The position numbers were made by a program, and so were the translations under genes. A stretch of 64,000 nt of DNA from Cylindrodendrum hubeiense. Taxonomy: Eukaryota > Ascomycota > Sordariomycetes > Hypocreales > Nectriaceae. Where the stretch lies: the NCBI GenBank assembly GCA_014621425.1, contig JAANBB010000003.1, positions 124,001 through 188,000 on the forward strand, read 5' to 3'. A model generated the notes under the pieces. It had not been told where the DNA came from, did no database searches, and was given only the letters and a program-made list of their open reading frames with translations. This document shows positions 23,541-36,100 of the stretch, piece after piece; the stretch's first letter is position 1; each line of letters begins with the position of its first letter.

Positions 23541-24766
23541 TTTCTGGAATTTATGCAACCGTAAAATGATATGTACTAAATGGAGAAGTAATCTTGAGTG
23601 GCGAGTGTATGGGATAGGTCGAAGTTGATCGAGCAAACGTTTGGGTGTAATCCTGCAGCAAGAGTGCAATCAACGTGGCATAACGAACGTTTAGATAGTA
23701 TACTTCTAACCATCCTCATACTGTAACTAATGTCACCTTGTAATTACGGTTAAGACTGGGCAGCTGGGGTAAGCATCCTTCTCCACAGCAGTGACGACTC
23801 GTCTCGTACTGTAGAACCTTGCACGGGCGGCAAATCCGCTTCCCCTGTCGATCCGTCATGCCACTCTGCGATGGCCAGTCGATTGATTATATTGCTAGCA
23901 TCTTTTAGATTCAGCGGAATCATTACCGTCGCACGACGCACTTACTGTGTGCGAATGCCAAGCCCAGACAGTTCTGGGTGGATAATTACGCTATTCGCCA
24001 ATGACCAGGTTTGGTCCGGTTCCTTTTCGTGAAATTGTCGCATCACTGAGAAATCCTCCGTCGGCACTGACAACCTGTGGGGAATGCTATCATGTGCCTG
24101 AACGCTTCTGTGGAGATGCAGGGGTTATATTTACGGTAGAGTACGACATGTTGGTCGTTGGCTCTAATGCTCTACTCTGAGGGGCTGAAATGTGATTCTG
24201 GTCCACATCAGTGGTTTGACGACAACCCTAGCCATGTTTTAGATTGGTTTAATTTACGCACATAATCTTCAACAGATCAGGCGATGACTCCGTCTTGCTG
24301 TTCTCTCTTCCGGGGCTCTTGGCATTTCCACGCGGAGGCGTCAAGCTGCGTGAACCACAAGTCCTGGAGCCACTCCAGTGCCCCTTCACCGTCATTCACC
24401 ACTGATATTGAATACATGAAGTGTTCGTAAAACAAGTATTTATCTGCTAAATTCACTGTCAACTTCCTGTGACATGCAGTACAATGGGATACCCGATTTA
24501 TATATCATGTACAGTGCTACGTACAAAACAACACCACTGCGTAGATGTGGCTAAGGAGTATGAACCCTGGCGAGTCCCTGTTATATGCCTAACACCTTTT
24601 GATTTTTACACCAAGGATTGGTTTCAGTAGATTAGGGTAGTATCTGCTTGTCAAAAGTTTAACGGGGGGAAACCTCTTCAAGACTTCAAGTTACGAATAC
24701 CGTGCAGGAGGTAAACAACTACCGTCGGTACACCTGACTCGACTTCATCAATACGCAGAAGCCACC
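23541..24766. other. intergenic region
   Basis: 1.2 kb between divergent genes. Only short open frames without recognisable features occur. I see no RNA gene, repeat or transposon signal. Confidence 0.45.
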
Positions 24767-26111
24767 ATGGTCGACTCGCAACTGGTATGGCATTCAGTTA
24801 AGCCTACCGGGCTTGCAATGGGGCTTTTAGTTGTCACAATACTTTTTACTGTTACCACTGTGGTGATGCTCATATTACGAGGGTACATAAGAACCGTAAA
24901 TCGATTGAACGGTGCGGAAGACTACCTCATGTACATTGGAGGAGTAAGTCACCAACTTGGCAACAATTAATTTTTTCTTTAGTAGAAAATGACCATGATT
25001 TAATCGCGTTTTTATAGGTATTAATCACAGGGCATAATGTTGCCGTCTTATATGGATGTTTCACAGGCATTGGAACGCTGGAGGCCGAACTTAACATGGC
25101 AACCTCTATAGAGGCAGCAAAGGTCTGTGAATACTCCAATGGGCATTTAATGATTCATTAAGAATCTCCAAACAGCTGATATAAAACTCTCCTTTCACCA
25201 CTACAGATGATCACAATATGGCAGCTTTTTTACGTCGTTGGGTCGCCGTTTGTCAAGATCAGCATTTGTGCGACCTTGATCCGCGTCGCCACGCAACGGC
25301 GGTACAAATACCCGCTATATGCTGTTTCTATCTTGAGCATAGCAATGACTATTATGGCTTTCATCGCCGTATTCATTCAATGCGTTCCATTCGAGGCATC
25401 CTGGACCGGCGACGGGAATTGCATCTCTGTGGACGTCATTATCATTCCAACATATATATTTTCGGCTGTCAATATTTTGGTCGATTGGACTGTGGCAATA
25501 ATGCCGGCCTTCATTTTGTGGCATCTCCAGCTTCGCAGGAAGTTGAAGATGCTGTGCTCTGGTATCATGGGACTGGGTGTTCTGTGAGTAACCGCCTAGT
25601 CTACACTACTTGTGATAGATCCAATGTGCTAACGCAGGGTCAAATCTCAAGAGCTTCTATAGCTACCATCATTCGAATGCCATACGTCCCAGGCTACGCT
25701 GCGGAGACTGATAAGCTTTGTGGGTTCAAACCCATACATATATCAGGTCGCCTTGCGTTAACACATTCGTTTTTGTTACGTACAGACAAAATCGGCTTCG
25801 TCATTCTCTGGACGGTCGTTGAACTCGGCTTGGGAATTTTGGCCGGTTCACTCCCATCACTGCGCAAGTTCTTCAAGAGTCTCGCTAAAGACAAGAGCTC
25901 CGGGGACAAGACCTCCTTTGGGACCGACCTCGTGACAATAGGGGCAATTAGACAGAACAGAGCAGAACGTGGCCCCATGTACGACTGTGAGCTAAACACA
26001 ACAGTGGCCATTGGTAGAGACGCGAGCAGTGATAATTTGCAGGACAAGGATGACGACAGCACACGACGTATCATTCAAGTCACTCGGGATTTTACTCAAA
26101 CATCCACATAG
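24767..26111 (+). CDS. rhodopsin-domain (PTH11-like) integral membrane protein
   Basis: Seven-helix membrane protein of the fungal-rhodopsin-domain family, with no CFEM domain. Exons 24767-24943, 25018-25122, 25207-25583, 25652-25719 and 25786-26111 give 350 aa. Family features include LRGYIRTVNRLNGAEDYLM after TM1, the WQLFYVVGSPFVKISICATL helix, a Cys-bearing loop (CVPFEASW...GDGNC), the LVDWTVAIMPAFILWHL helix and GFVILWTVVELGLGILA before the cytosolic tail. The polar C-terminal tail, rich in Asp, Thr and Arg, is a possible signalling region. Relatives are often called GPCR-like, but ligands are mostly unknown. Exon 4 uses an AAG acceptor and the 105-bp second exon ends at a GTCTGT donor, so those two junctions are the least certain. 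Confidence 0.85.
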
Positions 26112-27362
26112 GAGATGATTAAGTTCTAATTGTTCTATGCCATATTAAACTAGATTTGCACATTAGCTTGTTTGGGTCTCTAAGCTGCAGCGACTTCTGT
26201 CAGGCTCACGTTGATCTTCCTCCAGCTACTAAATAGACTGACTAAAAGCCTAACTCCAGAACCGCCAATAATGAGAGCGAGGGCTACCTTATCGCCGACC
26301 TGAACTATCCCGGGGACCATGTCCTATTGCTGCTTTTGAAACCTCAATAAACAGTGTCTATTTCTCAGAGTGCTCTGACGTCACTGATAGCTACCCTACA
26401 TCAACCTTGACAATAACCCAACAGAATGAGAGCTCCTCCGTGCACCAGGAGCCTTCTGCAAACTCATCTTTCGTTGCTAGATCTGGCCGAAATATAGTAA
26501 AGCTGGAGTTGATAGTTCTTGGTGGAGCCGAGTTGAATCAAATCTTGAACTCCATCAGTATCCTAGCGAGGTACGGAATAAAAATACGGATAGTGTCATG
26601 ATATAATACTCTGTATAGATTTGATCTTAGTAAATACTTAGCACCAATAGGTCTGGATTCTGCATGCGTCTATTAAACGCAATTGTTCAAAGAAGGGACG
26701 GGGATGTAATCCTGGAGCATGCTACACTGATGCCGAAAGATGACCCCTCACCATGAATCCTTTGCACTGCCATGCGTACGCCGCATCTGCCGCAGCCCCA
26801 GGTGCAACATGGTTGTGCCGGTCAAAGCGATAGGCAGTGATTCGAATATGCCCCTTTGTGATGGCTATACTCAGCTGGTGGTAAAGCTGGATCCCAATGC
26901 CAAATGATATTCCCGAGATACTACTGCTGACGCGTTGAAGCTTACGGCTAAAGGTATCTGTACTCCAGCTCAAAGTTACGAATTTCTCGGGGAAACTACG
27001 GAGATGTGGTTTTTGAGTGATTTGGCCGTAGCCGGGCTCGCGGGCTGTTATGTTGTGTAAAATAACTGTTGAATACACTTATTATTCATTCTATTCCCTG
27101 ACTCATACTATAATTTTGGTGTGGCGAAGGGAAGATGCAGAATGTGGGGGAAAAGTGGGGTCACGTGATTTTAGCGTGCGAATAGCAAGAGGGACGTGTG
27201 CGAATAGCAATACTCTAACAACACCACTCCGCGATTAGTCACCGCTAGAGAAAAATATCTTTGCGACATCGCTACACTCCTGCCCCTCCAACCCCTCCAA
27301 CCCCTCCTCTCTCTTCCGTCAATCAATTCACCCAGTGAAGATACAGAACAGATAAAGACACC
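26112..27362. other. intergenic region upstream of chorismate synthase
   Basis: 1.25 kb. Minor open frames (for example 26722-27078 minus) have no recognisable domain. The proximal end carries a strong pyrimidine tract, 27280-27319, built on three 9-bp cccctccaa-like units, of the kind common just upstream of transcription starts in highly expressed fungal genes. Confidence 0.45.
27280..27319 (+). promoter_or_regulatory. CT-rich promoter tract of chorismate synthase
   Basis: A 40-bp almost pure pyrimidine run containing direct repeats of cccctccaa, ending 43 bp before the ATG. Such CT boxes often lie near transcription starts of housekeeping genes in filamentous fungi. Confidence 0.45.
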
Positions 27363-28715
27363 ATGTCGACATTTGGCAACTACTTTCGCGTGACGACGTG
27401 AGTCCTCTCCCTCGACCAAACTGCTAGGAACGCAAGCCAACAGCCTACTGACCTCGATCGTCACAGCGCCGGCGAGTCCCACGGCAAGACCGTCTCCTGT
27501 ATCGTCGAGAACTGCCCGCCAGGCCTGTCCCTCGTCGAGTCCGACATCCAGCCGCAGCTCAACCGCCGGCGCCCGGGCCAGTCGGCCATCTCCACCCCGC
27601 GCGACGAGAAGGACCGCGTGACTATAGGATCTGGATGCGAGTTTGGGCGCACGTGTGTGACAACCCTACAGGAAGTCATAATGTTTGCCATGATGCTAAT
27701 ACCCTAGGGTCGCAGATTGGGCACCCCCATACTCCTGACCGTGCCTAACGAGGATCAACGCCCTCACGACTACGGCTCCAAGACCATCGACCTCTACCCG
27801 CGCCCATCCCACGCCGACTGGACTTACCTCGAGAAGTATGGTACCAAGGCCTCCTCTGGCGGCGGCCGGAGCAGCGCCCGTGAGACTATTGCCCGCGTTG
27901 CCGCCGGCGCTGTTGCCGAGAAGTGGCTGCGCGAGGCCTACGGCGTCGAGATCGTTGCCTTTGTTTCTTCGGTTGGCAACATCAAGCTCTTTGACGACAG
28001 GCCTGTAACCGATAGCGACGATATCGACTCCCTTAGCAGCAACCCTAAGTTCCTCGAGCTTGTTGACTCCCTAACCCGCGAGAAGGTAGATGAGTTCCTT
28101 CCCGTGCGCTGCCCTGATACTACCGTCGCGAAGCGTATGGAGGATAAGATTGCCGAGCTCCGCGATCAGCACGACTCTACTGGTGGTACCGTAACCTGTA
28201 TTATTCGCGGGTGCCCCTCCGGCCTCGGCGAGCCGTGCTTTGATAAGCTTGAGGCTCTCCTCGCCCACGCTATCATGTCTATTCCTGCTACTAAGGGCTT
28301 TGAGATTGGCTCTGGCTTCCGCGGCGCCGAGATGCGCGGATCCCGCCACAACGACCCCTTCGTGTCTACCCCCGCCGATGATGCGACGCCGAGCGCTGGC
28401 GCTGGCATTCCTCCCTCCCGCCTGCAGACCAAGACGAACCACTCCGCCGGTATCCAGGGCGGCATCTCCAACGGCATGCCCATTTTCTTCCGCGTTGCGT
28501 TCAAGCCCCCCGCTACAATCTCCCAGGACCAGACTACTGCTCGCTACGACGCTTCGGGCGAGGGCGTCCTGACCGCCAAGGGCCGTCACGACCCTAATGT
28601 TGCTCCTCGCGCGGTTCCTATCGTCGAGGCCATGGCCGCTCTGACTATTGCTGACGCCCTCATGGCTCAGCACGCGAGGCAGATGGGCATCAAGATTGCC
28701 GCAGCTAGACGGTAG
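27363..28715 (+). CDS. ARO2: chorismate synthase
   Basis: Seventh shikimate-pathway enzyme. It converts 5-enolpyruvylshikimate-3-phosphate to chorismate, the precursor of aromatic amino acids and folate, using reduced FMN. Exons 27363-27397, 27467-27652 and 27716-28715 give 406 aa. GESHG (residues 14-18) holds the catalytic His17. [18 protein letters not shown] and [13 protein letters not shown] form the substrate and flavin site, [20 protein letters not shown] is the second signature, and [13 protein letters not shown] plus the second catalytic His region follow. A family-typical C-terminus ([13 protein letters not shown]) ends the protein. Fungal enzymes are bifunctional with an intrinsic flavin reductase. 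It is the only clear housekeeping gene here, and the flanks are accessory. The third exon starts after a GTCGCAG acceptor, chosen because it restores the conserved Arg-Thr-Leu-Gly junction. Confidence 0.97.
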
Positions 28716-29199
28716 TACATTTCGGAGTACGAGGGCTCAATTTACTACCAGTGAACGTGGAGACTAAGGGGGAACACCAGCAGTATAGAAACGGTTAGGA
28801 TCAAGGTGCTCGCAAGATCTAAAGCGTTAGAAAAATACATCGTTTATTAGACTTCGGCCCTGTCCATGTTCTGTCCTTCCCTAATGAAACCGAAAATGCC
28901 TTCAAGCCCGGGCCGGAGGGACGGGCCTACGCCACAGCGATGGTGATTGCCATGGTACTGTTCTGTTCTTCCTCTGCCTACTTGACAAGTTCCTGCGCAC
29001 GACCAGGAGCAGCCTTTCGACAACGCGTGGCACACCATTGCCCTGGTGGCAGAGGACCCGGAGATGTTTGAGGCCTTGAGACATACCCGATTGGCGAGCA
29101 CAACGAGATCAGCATTCTCCTTACATGGCCGAAGGAACGATCAAAGGGCGGCCTCGGTAAGCGTCGGCGCTCACGCAAGAGGACGCGAAGGGTATTTCG

Positions 29200-30387
29200 T
29201 CAACGACGATGAGAGAATCCGGTCGTGCGAGGACGGCAAAACAGACAGTGGCAGATGGTGAAAGATGAAGCGTCGGCGCGCGTCTTGAGGGAGTACGGAT
29301 GCTCGGCTACGTAGCAGAGTCTGTCTCCTAGCTGGTGCTCCGGACGACGAGAACGATGCGGACGCCCCTCCTCATCAGCGTTCGAGCTGTCTTCCTTGTC
29401 CATGCGACGCTCCATGGCTAGCAAACAAGTCGGACATCTGCGCTGCTTCCGTTCTGCGCCACGCCACAGTCGATATAACGATTTTGATCGGCGTCACTGC
29501 TTGTCCTGCCCCGGAGCCGCTTGGCCTTGTCGTTGCAACGGCTACACTCCTCTAGCCAACTAGGTGCGTTGCCGCCACAAGACACACACTTGATGGGGTT
29601 GCATTTACGGCAGTTTCCCGCCTTGATGCACCGGGTACCGCATGTGTCGCAATGCTTCAAACTGGTAGTCTCATATAAGCCAAGCAACGCCATGTCCAAC
29701 TCCTTGGCATCACCATCAGCATTTGCGAATCGACTAGGGCATCGTGCCATCGGAATACCAAGCTAGACGGCGCGTATAGGGCGCAAACATATCCAAGTTG
29801 GTAACCGGGAAGACTTGGACTGGAGTACTGTAGCCACTGCATCGGCGGGACCCAGCTGGTAGACCAGAGTCAAATTCTCATGGTCTACGACTTTTGCACA
29901 ATCGAAGAGATTGAATCCTTCATCTTCACTGTGATGATCAGGGATTTCACTCTGATCATCACTCTGATCATCGTCAGAGTCCTCCGCGACATCGAGTGGG
30001 TCTTTGGGGATATCATCGTCGCCCTCGAGCTCGTGGTCGTCATCCTCTAGCCCGTGGTCGTCACCCTCGAGCTCGTTCTCGTCATCGGAGAGCTCGTTCT
30101 CGTCGTCGAAGCGAAGGACCTCGTCGTCGGAGACGTCATTCTCGTTTTCGGAAATGTCCTCGTCGTCCTCGGAGCGAAGGGCCTTGTCGTCGGAATTGTC
30201 CTCGCCGTCCTAGGAGCGAAGGAGCTTGTCCTCGGAGAAGTCCTCCTCATTCTCGGACGTTTCTAGCATGTCGACGTCATTGTACTCTTCAAAGTCTTCA
30301 TCGACAGGTTTCTGTAAAAGTATGGAGAGTCAGGTCAAGCCAAGCACCACCGAGCAAGCGAACATATCTGGAGTGGGTCCACTTACT
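29200..30387 (-). pseudogene. decayed acidic-repeat / zinc-ribbon gene
   Basis: On the minus strand, a well-formed donor (after 30387) and acceptor (before 30311) join a short basic exon to a long frame. That frame starts DEDFEEYNDVDM, passes through Asp/Glu repeats built on an LRS-EDDED-like unit, and continues to a Cys-rich segment in which pairs CDTC, CRKC, CVSC and CSRC suggest two zinc-binding knuckles. The frame is interrupted by TAG at 30210-30212, inside a repeat unit whose sister copy has GAG, and by TAG at 29763-29765. Past the stop at 29418 a further acidic/basic stretch runs in another frame to 29200. I do not recognise the family. The pattern is that of a gene inactivated by point mutations. 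Confidence 0.5.
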
Positions 30388-32138
30388 TTACGTTTTAGAG
30401 ATGCTTGAGCTATCGGTAGGTTCTTGGATCAGGTGACCTTGATTAGTTTCACGTCCCTGCTGGCGATTATACTTCGCTCCTTCTCGCTCACGGGCGGCCT
30501 TGGCTTCCCTTTCCTGAGTGGAGAGTGCGCGGCGGCCTATTGTGACTAGCCGTATATCACGGTGAGGAGAAGAATAGTGGCCCTGAATTTATGGACTGAC
30601 AGGGCTTCTAACCAAGAAAGAGTTATCTTAGGTGACCTCCAGCAGAAGGTGCATGAACAAAAGTACGTTTACAAGCCTACTTGCGGCCTGGTGGGCGCCA
30701 TAATGATATGCATATTCTCTGATTGAAAGCCTCTCATTACGTTCTGTTGATCTAAATTTGTACTGGTAGACCGAGAAGGCACTCGCCATCCATCCACGTC
30801 CCTTGTGTAATGTCTCAAATGTGCTTTTTGGGGCGTTTGCCGATCCCAGCGTCGGCAACTTGAGTCTTCTGCAAGTAAGCACAACCTGTGTGCTTGTCTC
30901 GCTCCATGTCCAATCATTAGCCATTTTCCACACGGGTCAGCAGGGCTTGCGATGCTGTACCACAGAGGCACGGTATTTCGGCGAAATACTATACAACCCA
31001 ATTGGCGACAGAGATACATGCTCTGCATCCGTATTTGCGATTGAGTCATTTCTGAAGCCACAGGTGTCTTGTCAAATTGCATGCGATTTGTCTGTCCCGA
31101 TTGCAAGCTCCAACATCCCTATACTGCTTCCCGTTCCGATGAAATGAGATATTCTCGCCTTCTTCAGGGGAGAAGTGGGAAAACAGTGTAGTGGTGGATT
31201 TAGTTCATGTTCGCTTGCTAATGTTCCCTCTTAGTTCGCAAGTACCTACCTGCCTACGCCACCAGCCCTGGCCCTAACTGGACCTTGAATCTTGTTCGTC
31301 AGCTCATCTTTGTACATTTGCGGGTTATATTACAGAGTATTATGAAACTGATGCGTTTATTAAGGATTATTACCAATTACGTAAAAGCTTTAGCCGCCAG
31401 GGTTGCGAGGATGCTGTCATTGCCAAAAGTTGCTGTGGAACTTGACGCTGCCTTGATCCTGTTCTCATTTCAGCTGCCAAGGCGCGGTATCGCGGTTAGA
31501 CGGGAAAGAAATGCAGCCGGCTAGGATGTATGGTGGTAAGCTCGGTGAAATAATTATAGCGCGAAGCAAAGTGTGGATGGCACGCTCCTGGCGAGATGGC
31601 ATTGCAGTCAAAGCATGTACGGCTGGCTCAAGATTGGCTATGTCGTCTATTAATATTCGTAGCTCAACCTCGCTTCGCATATCCTTCTCGTTGGCCAACA
31701 ATCTGTCGAGGATGGAGCTGGGGTAATGTGCATGCATTCTGCCGTCGAGAGATCCCGCTCTTACGCGGCCGGATCATGTTCCCGAAAGCTAGGTGATCGC
31801 CATGAATTACTCCCCAAATCATCCACAGTGCTCCCCACGACGTTGCATCAGGGGCTACTTCACCCCGCATCTTAACCTTCTTCCCCCGCAAATGTCGACA
31901 CGCTCTTTGGTCCGATCTTGTTTCAATGCAGTCCCGGCTGGGCGGCTAAATTGCTTTACGACGGAAGATTTCCCCGCGAGCCGTCGTCACGAGCCTATAA
32001 ACTCAAGCTATTATTTTAGGTTATCAGGGATGTGGTGCATCAAATGCCCGAGCACTTATAAGACGACAGTAATGCCCAGTGATTCTATTGTGTGAATATT
32101 GTCTCTCAACCCCTCCGAGCTCTATACGGACAGACACA
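30388..32138. other. intergenic region upstream of the second sugar porter
   Basis: 1.75 kb. The first 150 bases on the minus strand could encode a basic, Arg/Glu-rich upstream exon of the decayed gene. Further along, small overlapping frames (for example 30628-31106 minus) have no recognised domain. A TATA-like tataag at about 32058 lies 80 bp before the next start codon. Confidence 0.4.
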
Positions 32139-34096
32139 ATGGGCGTCATCTCTCGCCAAAAGGAGACCGGAGTCTCGGATGCTGTCCTTACCGACATTGT
32201 AGAGAAGGATCTTGTGCCCTGGTACAAGAAGCCTAATTTGCGCATCCTCTATTTTCTTCTTTTCCCGACATGCATGGGCGTCGAGTTGACCTCGGGATTC
32301 GACTCGCAGCTCATTAATGCGTTGCAGCTATCGGACTACTGGAAGGCGTGTACGTTTTCTGCTTCTCCCCTTGGCGGCCTGGTGGCGGGATCTAACACCT
32401 GATGCTCAGATTTTGGAGAGCCTCAGGGAAGTCTTCAGGGAATAATCGCAGCAGCATACTCATTGGGCGCTATTCTTTCACTTCCTCTGGTTCCAATTAT
32501 CAATGACAAATTTGGTCGAAGATGGAGCATTTTTCTTGGCAGCTTGGTCATGATAGTTGGCGCTCTCATCCAGGGGTTCTCTCAACATGGTGAGTTGAAG
32601 GGAAAACCCAATGGCCATCTTAGAAACCCGAAACTAACGGTATTAGTGGGAATGTACATCGTTGCGAGAATGATTTTGGGGTTTGGCATTCCAACATGCA
32701 TCGTCGCCGGTAGCAGTCTGATCGGCGAGTTGGCCTATCCCAAGGAACGCCCCATTATGACATCGCTCTTCAACGTGTCATACTTTTGTGGTATGCCTCT
32801 AAGTCCCCGAATTATTACTCCATAATGCAGCCATACCTCTTCGTAGAAAGCGAACGTGTGCTGACGAGCATTAGGACAAATCACCGCTGCCGGCATCTGC
32901 TTTGGCACCAACCACATCCAAAGCGATTGGGGCTGGCGCATTCCATCATTACTGCAAATCTGCCCCTCACTCCTCCAAATTACTTTCGTATTGTATGTTC
33001 ACTGCAGAAGACATTGGTCGATTATGCCTGCAAAGCTGACTTCAGTAGTTTCCTTCCAGAAAGCCCACGTTGGCTGGTTTCTCGAGACATGAGCGAAGAA
33101 GCCCGTGAAATTCTTATTAAGTATCACGCAGAAGGGGACTCAAGCTCTGAATTCATTAGCGCAGAAATGGCCCAGATCGACGCTACGTTGAAGATTGAAT
33201 TCGAGTCTTCAAAGCGATCCTGGATGGATCTTCTGGGCACAGCCGGCATGAGACGACGTGTGCTGATCACCTCCTTCCTCGGCCTCTTCACGCAGTGGTC
33301 AGGGAACACGCTGATTTCTTATTATCTTGGCGACTTGCTTGAGATGATAGGCTGGTCTGATAGTGTCGTCAAACAAAAGGTCAACCTTGTGAACGCGTGC
33401 TGGTCTCTGGTTGGCGCTTTGTTGGTGGCCCTGCTTGTCCGTCGTTTCAAACGAAGGACAATGTACCTCGTTTGTGTTTGCGCGCTCTTGACTGTCTATA
33501 TTGCTTGGACAATATCTATGGAACGTGCGGTTACAGCAAGAGATGCGGGTGGAGAGAACAAAGCTGCAGGATGGGCAGTTATTGTCTTCATCTTTCTCTA
33601 CAGCCCCGCTTACAATATTGGCTACAATGCCCTCACATACAGTAAGCCATCTAATAGCTGTTGAATAACCATTGCTAATCATCAAAAGCCTATCTTATCG
33701 AGTTGTGGCCATATGCAGAACGCAGTCGCGGAATCTCTCTATTCCAGCTATTCGGCCGCATGGCCAGCTTCTTCACCACCTTTGTCAATCCTATTGGTCT
33801 CGACGGTGCTTCCTGGAAGTACTTAATAAGTTATTGTTGCTGGTTAGGCTTTGAAATTGTGTTCATCTATGTGTTTTTCCCAGAAACATCTGGGCGTACC
33901 TTGGAAGAACTAGCTTTCCGTAAGTATTCTCGCCTTCTGAAAATGCACAGCTAACAATTTCCTTTTAGTTTTCGAGGACAAGGAACTTTCGGATCGCGCC
34001 GTTATTGCCGTTGAGAAGGTCGTACATCACGAGGATATGCCAGGAACGTCAACGCACATTGACGACATCGCACCCGCCCACACTAGCAAGGTTTAG
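32139..34096 (+). CDS. MFS sugar porter, lactose-permease-like (second copy)
   Basis: Plasma-membrane sugar symporter. Seven exons: 32139-32349, 32410-32589, 32647-32790, 32875-32992, 33049-33641, 33689-33919 and 33969-34096, giving 534 aa. Signatures are NDKFGRRWS after TM2, RMILGFGIP in TM4, PESPRWLVSRD after TM6 and PETSGRTLEELAF after TM12. The central loop KYHAEGDSSSEF closely matches that of the porter at 20638, marking the two as members of one subfamily. Intron content has diverged: seven exons here, three there. It is tail-to-tail with a TauD-like dioxygenase, 111 bp apart. The sugar is not predictable. Confidence 0.92.
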
Positions 34097-34207
34097 GTTT
34101 TGTGAAGTTTTTTGATTGGGTGTATCTATTGGGCTTCTGCGCTTTATGTCATGTATATTGATTAGTTATACAAGATATTTTGTACTTGAATACAAATCTG
34201 TTGACGA

Positions 34208-35584
34208 CTACTCGTGCACAATAATCGGTCTGAACGGGCTGGCCTTCAGGATCTCTTTGCCCTCATCGTAGTCATCAACCCTCCCATCTTGGTCCCACAA
34301 GGCCGCGAGAACCTGTCTTTCACCCTTCCACGCAGATCTGGAATGTAGCACAGCATAGTTCTAATTCACCTCGATGTCAGTTTCTTGAAAATCCGTGGGG
34401 TATTCGCTCGCGCAGGGTGAAGGTTCCTTACATCGAGTAAAACTAGATCGCCCTGCTCCCATTTTACTAGAACCTGCGAAGACTCCGCGATGGAAAGTGC
34501 GAGGTCCAGGTACTTCTTCTCAATGTCCTCCCCATCGCCGTACTTGGGAGGAGGGTGGTAAGAGTTGTCATCCCCTCTATATGGGGGCTCTGTTGCTCCG
34601 TGATGTGTGCTGCGACCCCAAGCGCTAGTCACATTGCCAAACCACGTCGCAAGTCCTGTCTCCTTATGAATCCTGATCACTAATCGGCATGTAAGTTGGG
34701 TGCCGAGTCAACCGAATAAATGTAGGGGAGCTCACATGGGGTAGTGTGCGTCACTGTCAAGCTTCCATCTTCATTCCATTCGAACACATTGCTGTGCCGT
34801 CTCACCTCTTCCTCAATCTTCTGTCGGGCTGTGCTCTCATCATCTGTTGGTAGGACATGTTGTCCATATGCACCGAAAACGCTAGTTCCCGTAGTAGAAA
34901 CTACGTTTTCTTTGCCATATCGGTACACGTAGCGGATACCTTTCTTCAACAATTTATCGTAAAATTGGGGCTCTTGTCGCTTAATCTCAGCGGCAAGTTG
35001 AATGCTTGAGTTGATTGGCGTTTCACCACCTGCCAGCTTGTTAGTTCAAACAGTCCAACCAACTCGCAGAAGGATAAGTCCACTCACCTGATTGCGCTGG
35101 CACAAGAGCAGAAAACGTCAACCAAGCCGGATTAATCGTGGACCAGCCATATTCATTGTGAGGCCAAATTGGTAGTTCAGGGGGTCTAGAGACATGAGTC
35201 GGTGAATTGCGTTGCCAAATGTTAAAAAGCTCACCCTTCATTGGCTGTCTTTACGTTCTTAGCCAACACGGTCCGCATTGGAGGTCTTCCAACTTCCTCA
35301 TGTGCTCTGAATCCAAATGCATGGGCAATTTCGCTGTAGTCCTGGGGGCTTTTGATGGGAAGCCCACGGATCAAAACAGCTCCTCCATGCCGTTTCACAA
35401 GCTCGAAAAGTTTGCCAGAAGTTGAAAATTCTTTAATCGTATCGACGAAATCACCAAGGGATGCCTGGGGTGAGGCTACTGTCTTCAGAGCCAGCGGGAA
35501 TGGTGCACTCCAACCAAACCCAAGCTGTTCGGTGCTTTGCTGACCGACAAAGGCGAATTCTTCAAAAGTAACGTGAGATGCCAT
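34208..35584 (-). CDS. TauD/TfdA-family Fe(II)/2-oxoglutarate-dependent dioxygenase
   Basis: Non-haem iron oxygenase hydroxylating a small substrate while decarboxylating 2-oxoglutarate. Exons 35584-35235, 35185-35088, 35029-34736, 34679-34432 and 34360-34208 on the minus strand give 380 aa. The iron triad is His126-X-Glu128 (WPHNEYGW) and distal His336 (NYAVLHSRSAW). The iron-ligand acid is Glu rather than the more usual Asp. RHGGAVLIRGLPI and the AHAFGFRAHEE region are typical of the TauD fold. Fungal relatives include taurine dioxygenases and many uncharacterised clavaminate-synthase-like enzymes. The UNC93-like transporter is divergent, 516 bp away, which may form a substrate-import and oxidation pair. 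The only in-frame ATG near the start is at 35584. Confidence 0.9.
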
Positions 35585-36100
35585 TGTATCGAAATGAAAG
35601 GGCGTTGTTCTTCGTATGGACAATGAAAAGAGCGCAACAAGGATCTATTATTGATAACCGGCAATAAGATAATGGAAATGAGGGGAGAAGACGTGATGTG
35701 GGTATTCAATGACGTGCCGAGCGGGATGCACTTCCATGTAACGTGGATGCAAGGTACTAGGCTTGATACACAGCACTTCGTTATGTGTCGATAAAGAAAT
35801 CGTACTTCATAGTGGATATAAGCTAGGGAAATAGCAGTGTGATCTGCATGTTTTCCAGGGTTGCTGTTGTGGCATGGTAGCTAGTAAGCTGCCAAGGCAA
35901 TAGACTTGATTGCGTGATTCCCGTTACATTCACTTCATTATGTGGTCCAGTATAAATGACGTGATCGAGGGGCATCCCTGTAAGAGAAGAAACTGAAATA
36001 CTGATAAAATATATAGGAATCTCCTCTCCCTTTTGAACCTTTGCCATGCAAGGTACTTCAAGCCCTAGTTGCGTCGGCCAATACGAAAATATACTTCGCC
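35585..36100. promoter_or_regulatory. divergent promoter region of TauD-like gene and UNC93-like transporter
   Basis: 516 bp with no coding signal between two divergent ATGs, so it must contain both promoters. A tatata-like run at about 36010 lies roughly 90 bp before the transporter start. Confidence 0.45.

Noticed and set aside
27717..28715. Chorismate synthase starting at 27717
   Set aside because: The apparent start would lose the GESHG catalytic segment and RPGQS signature, which are present in two upstream exons.
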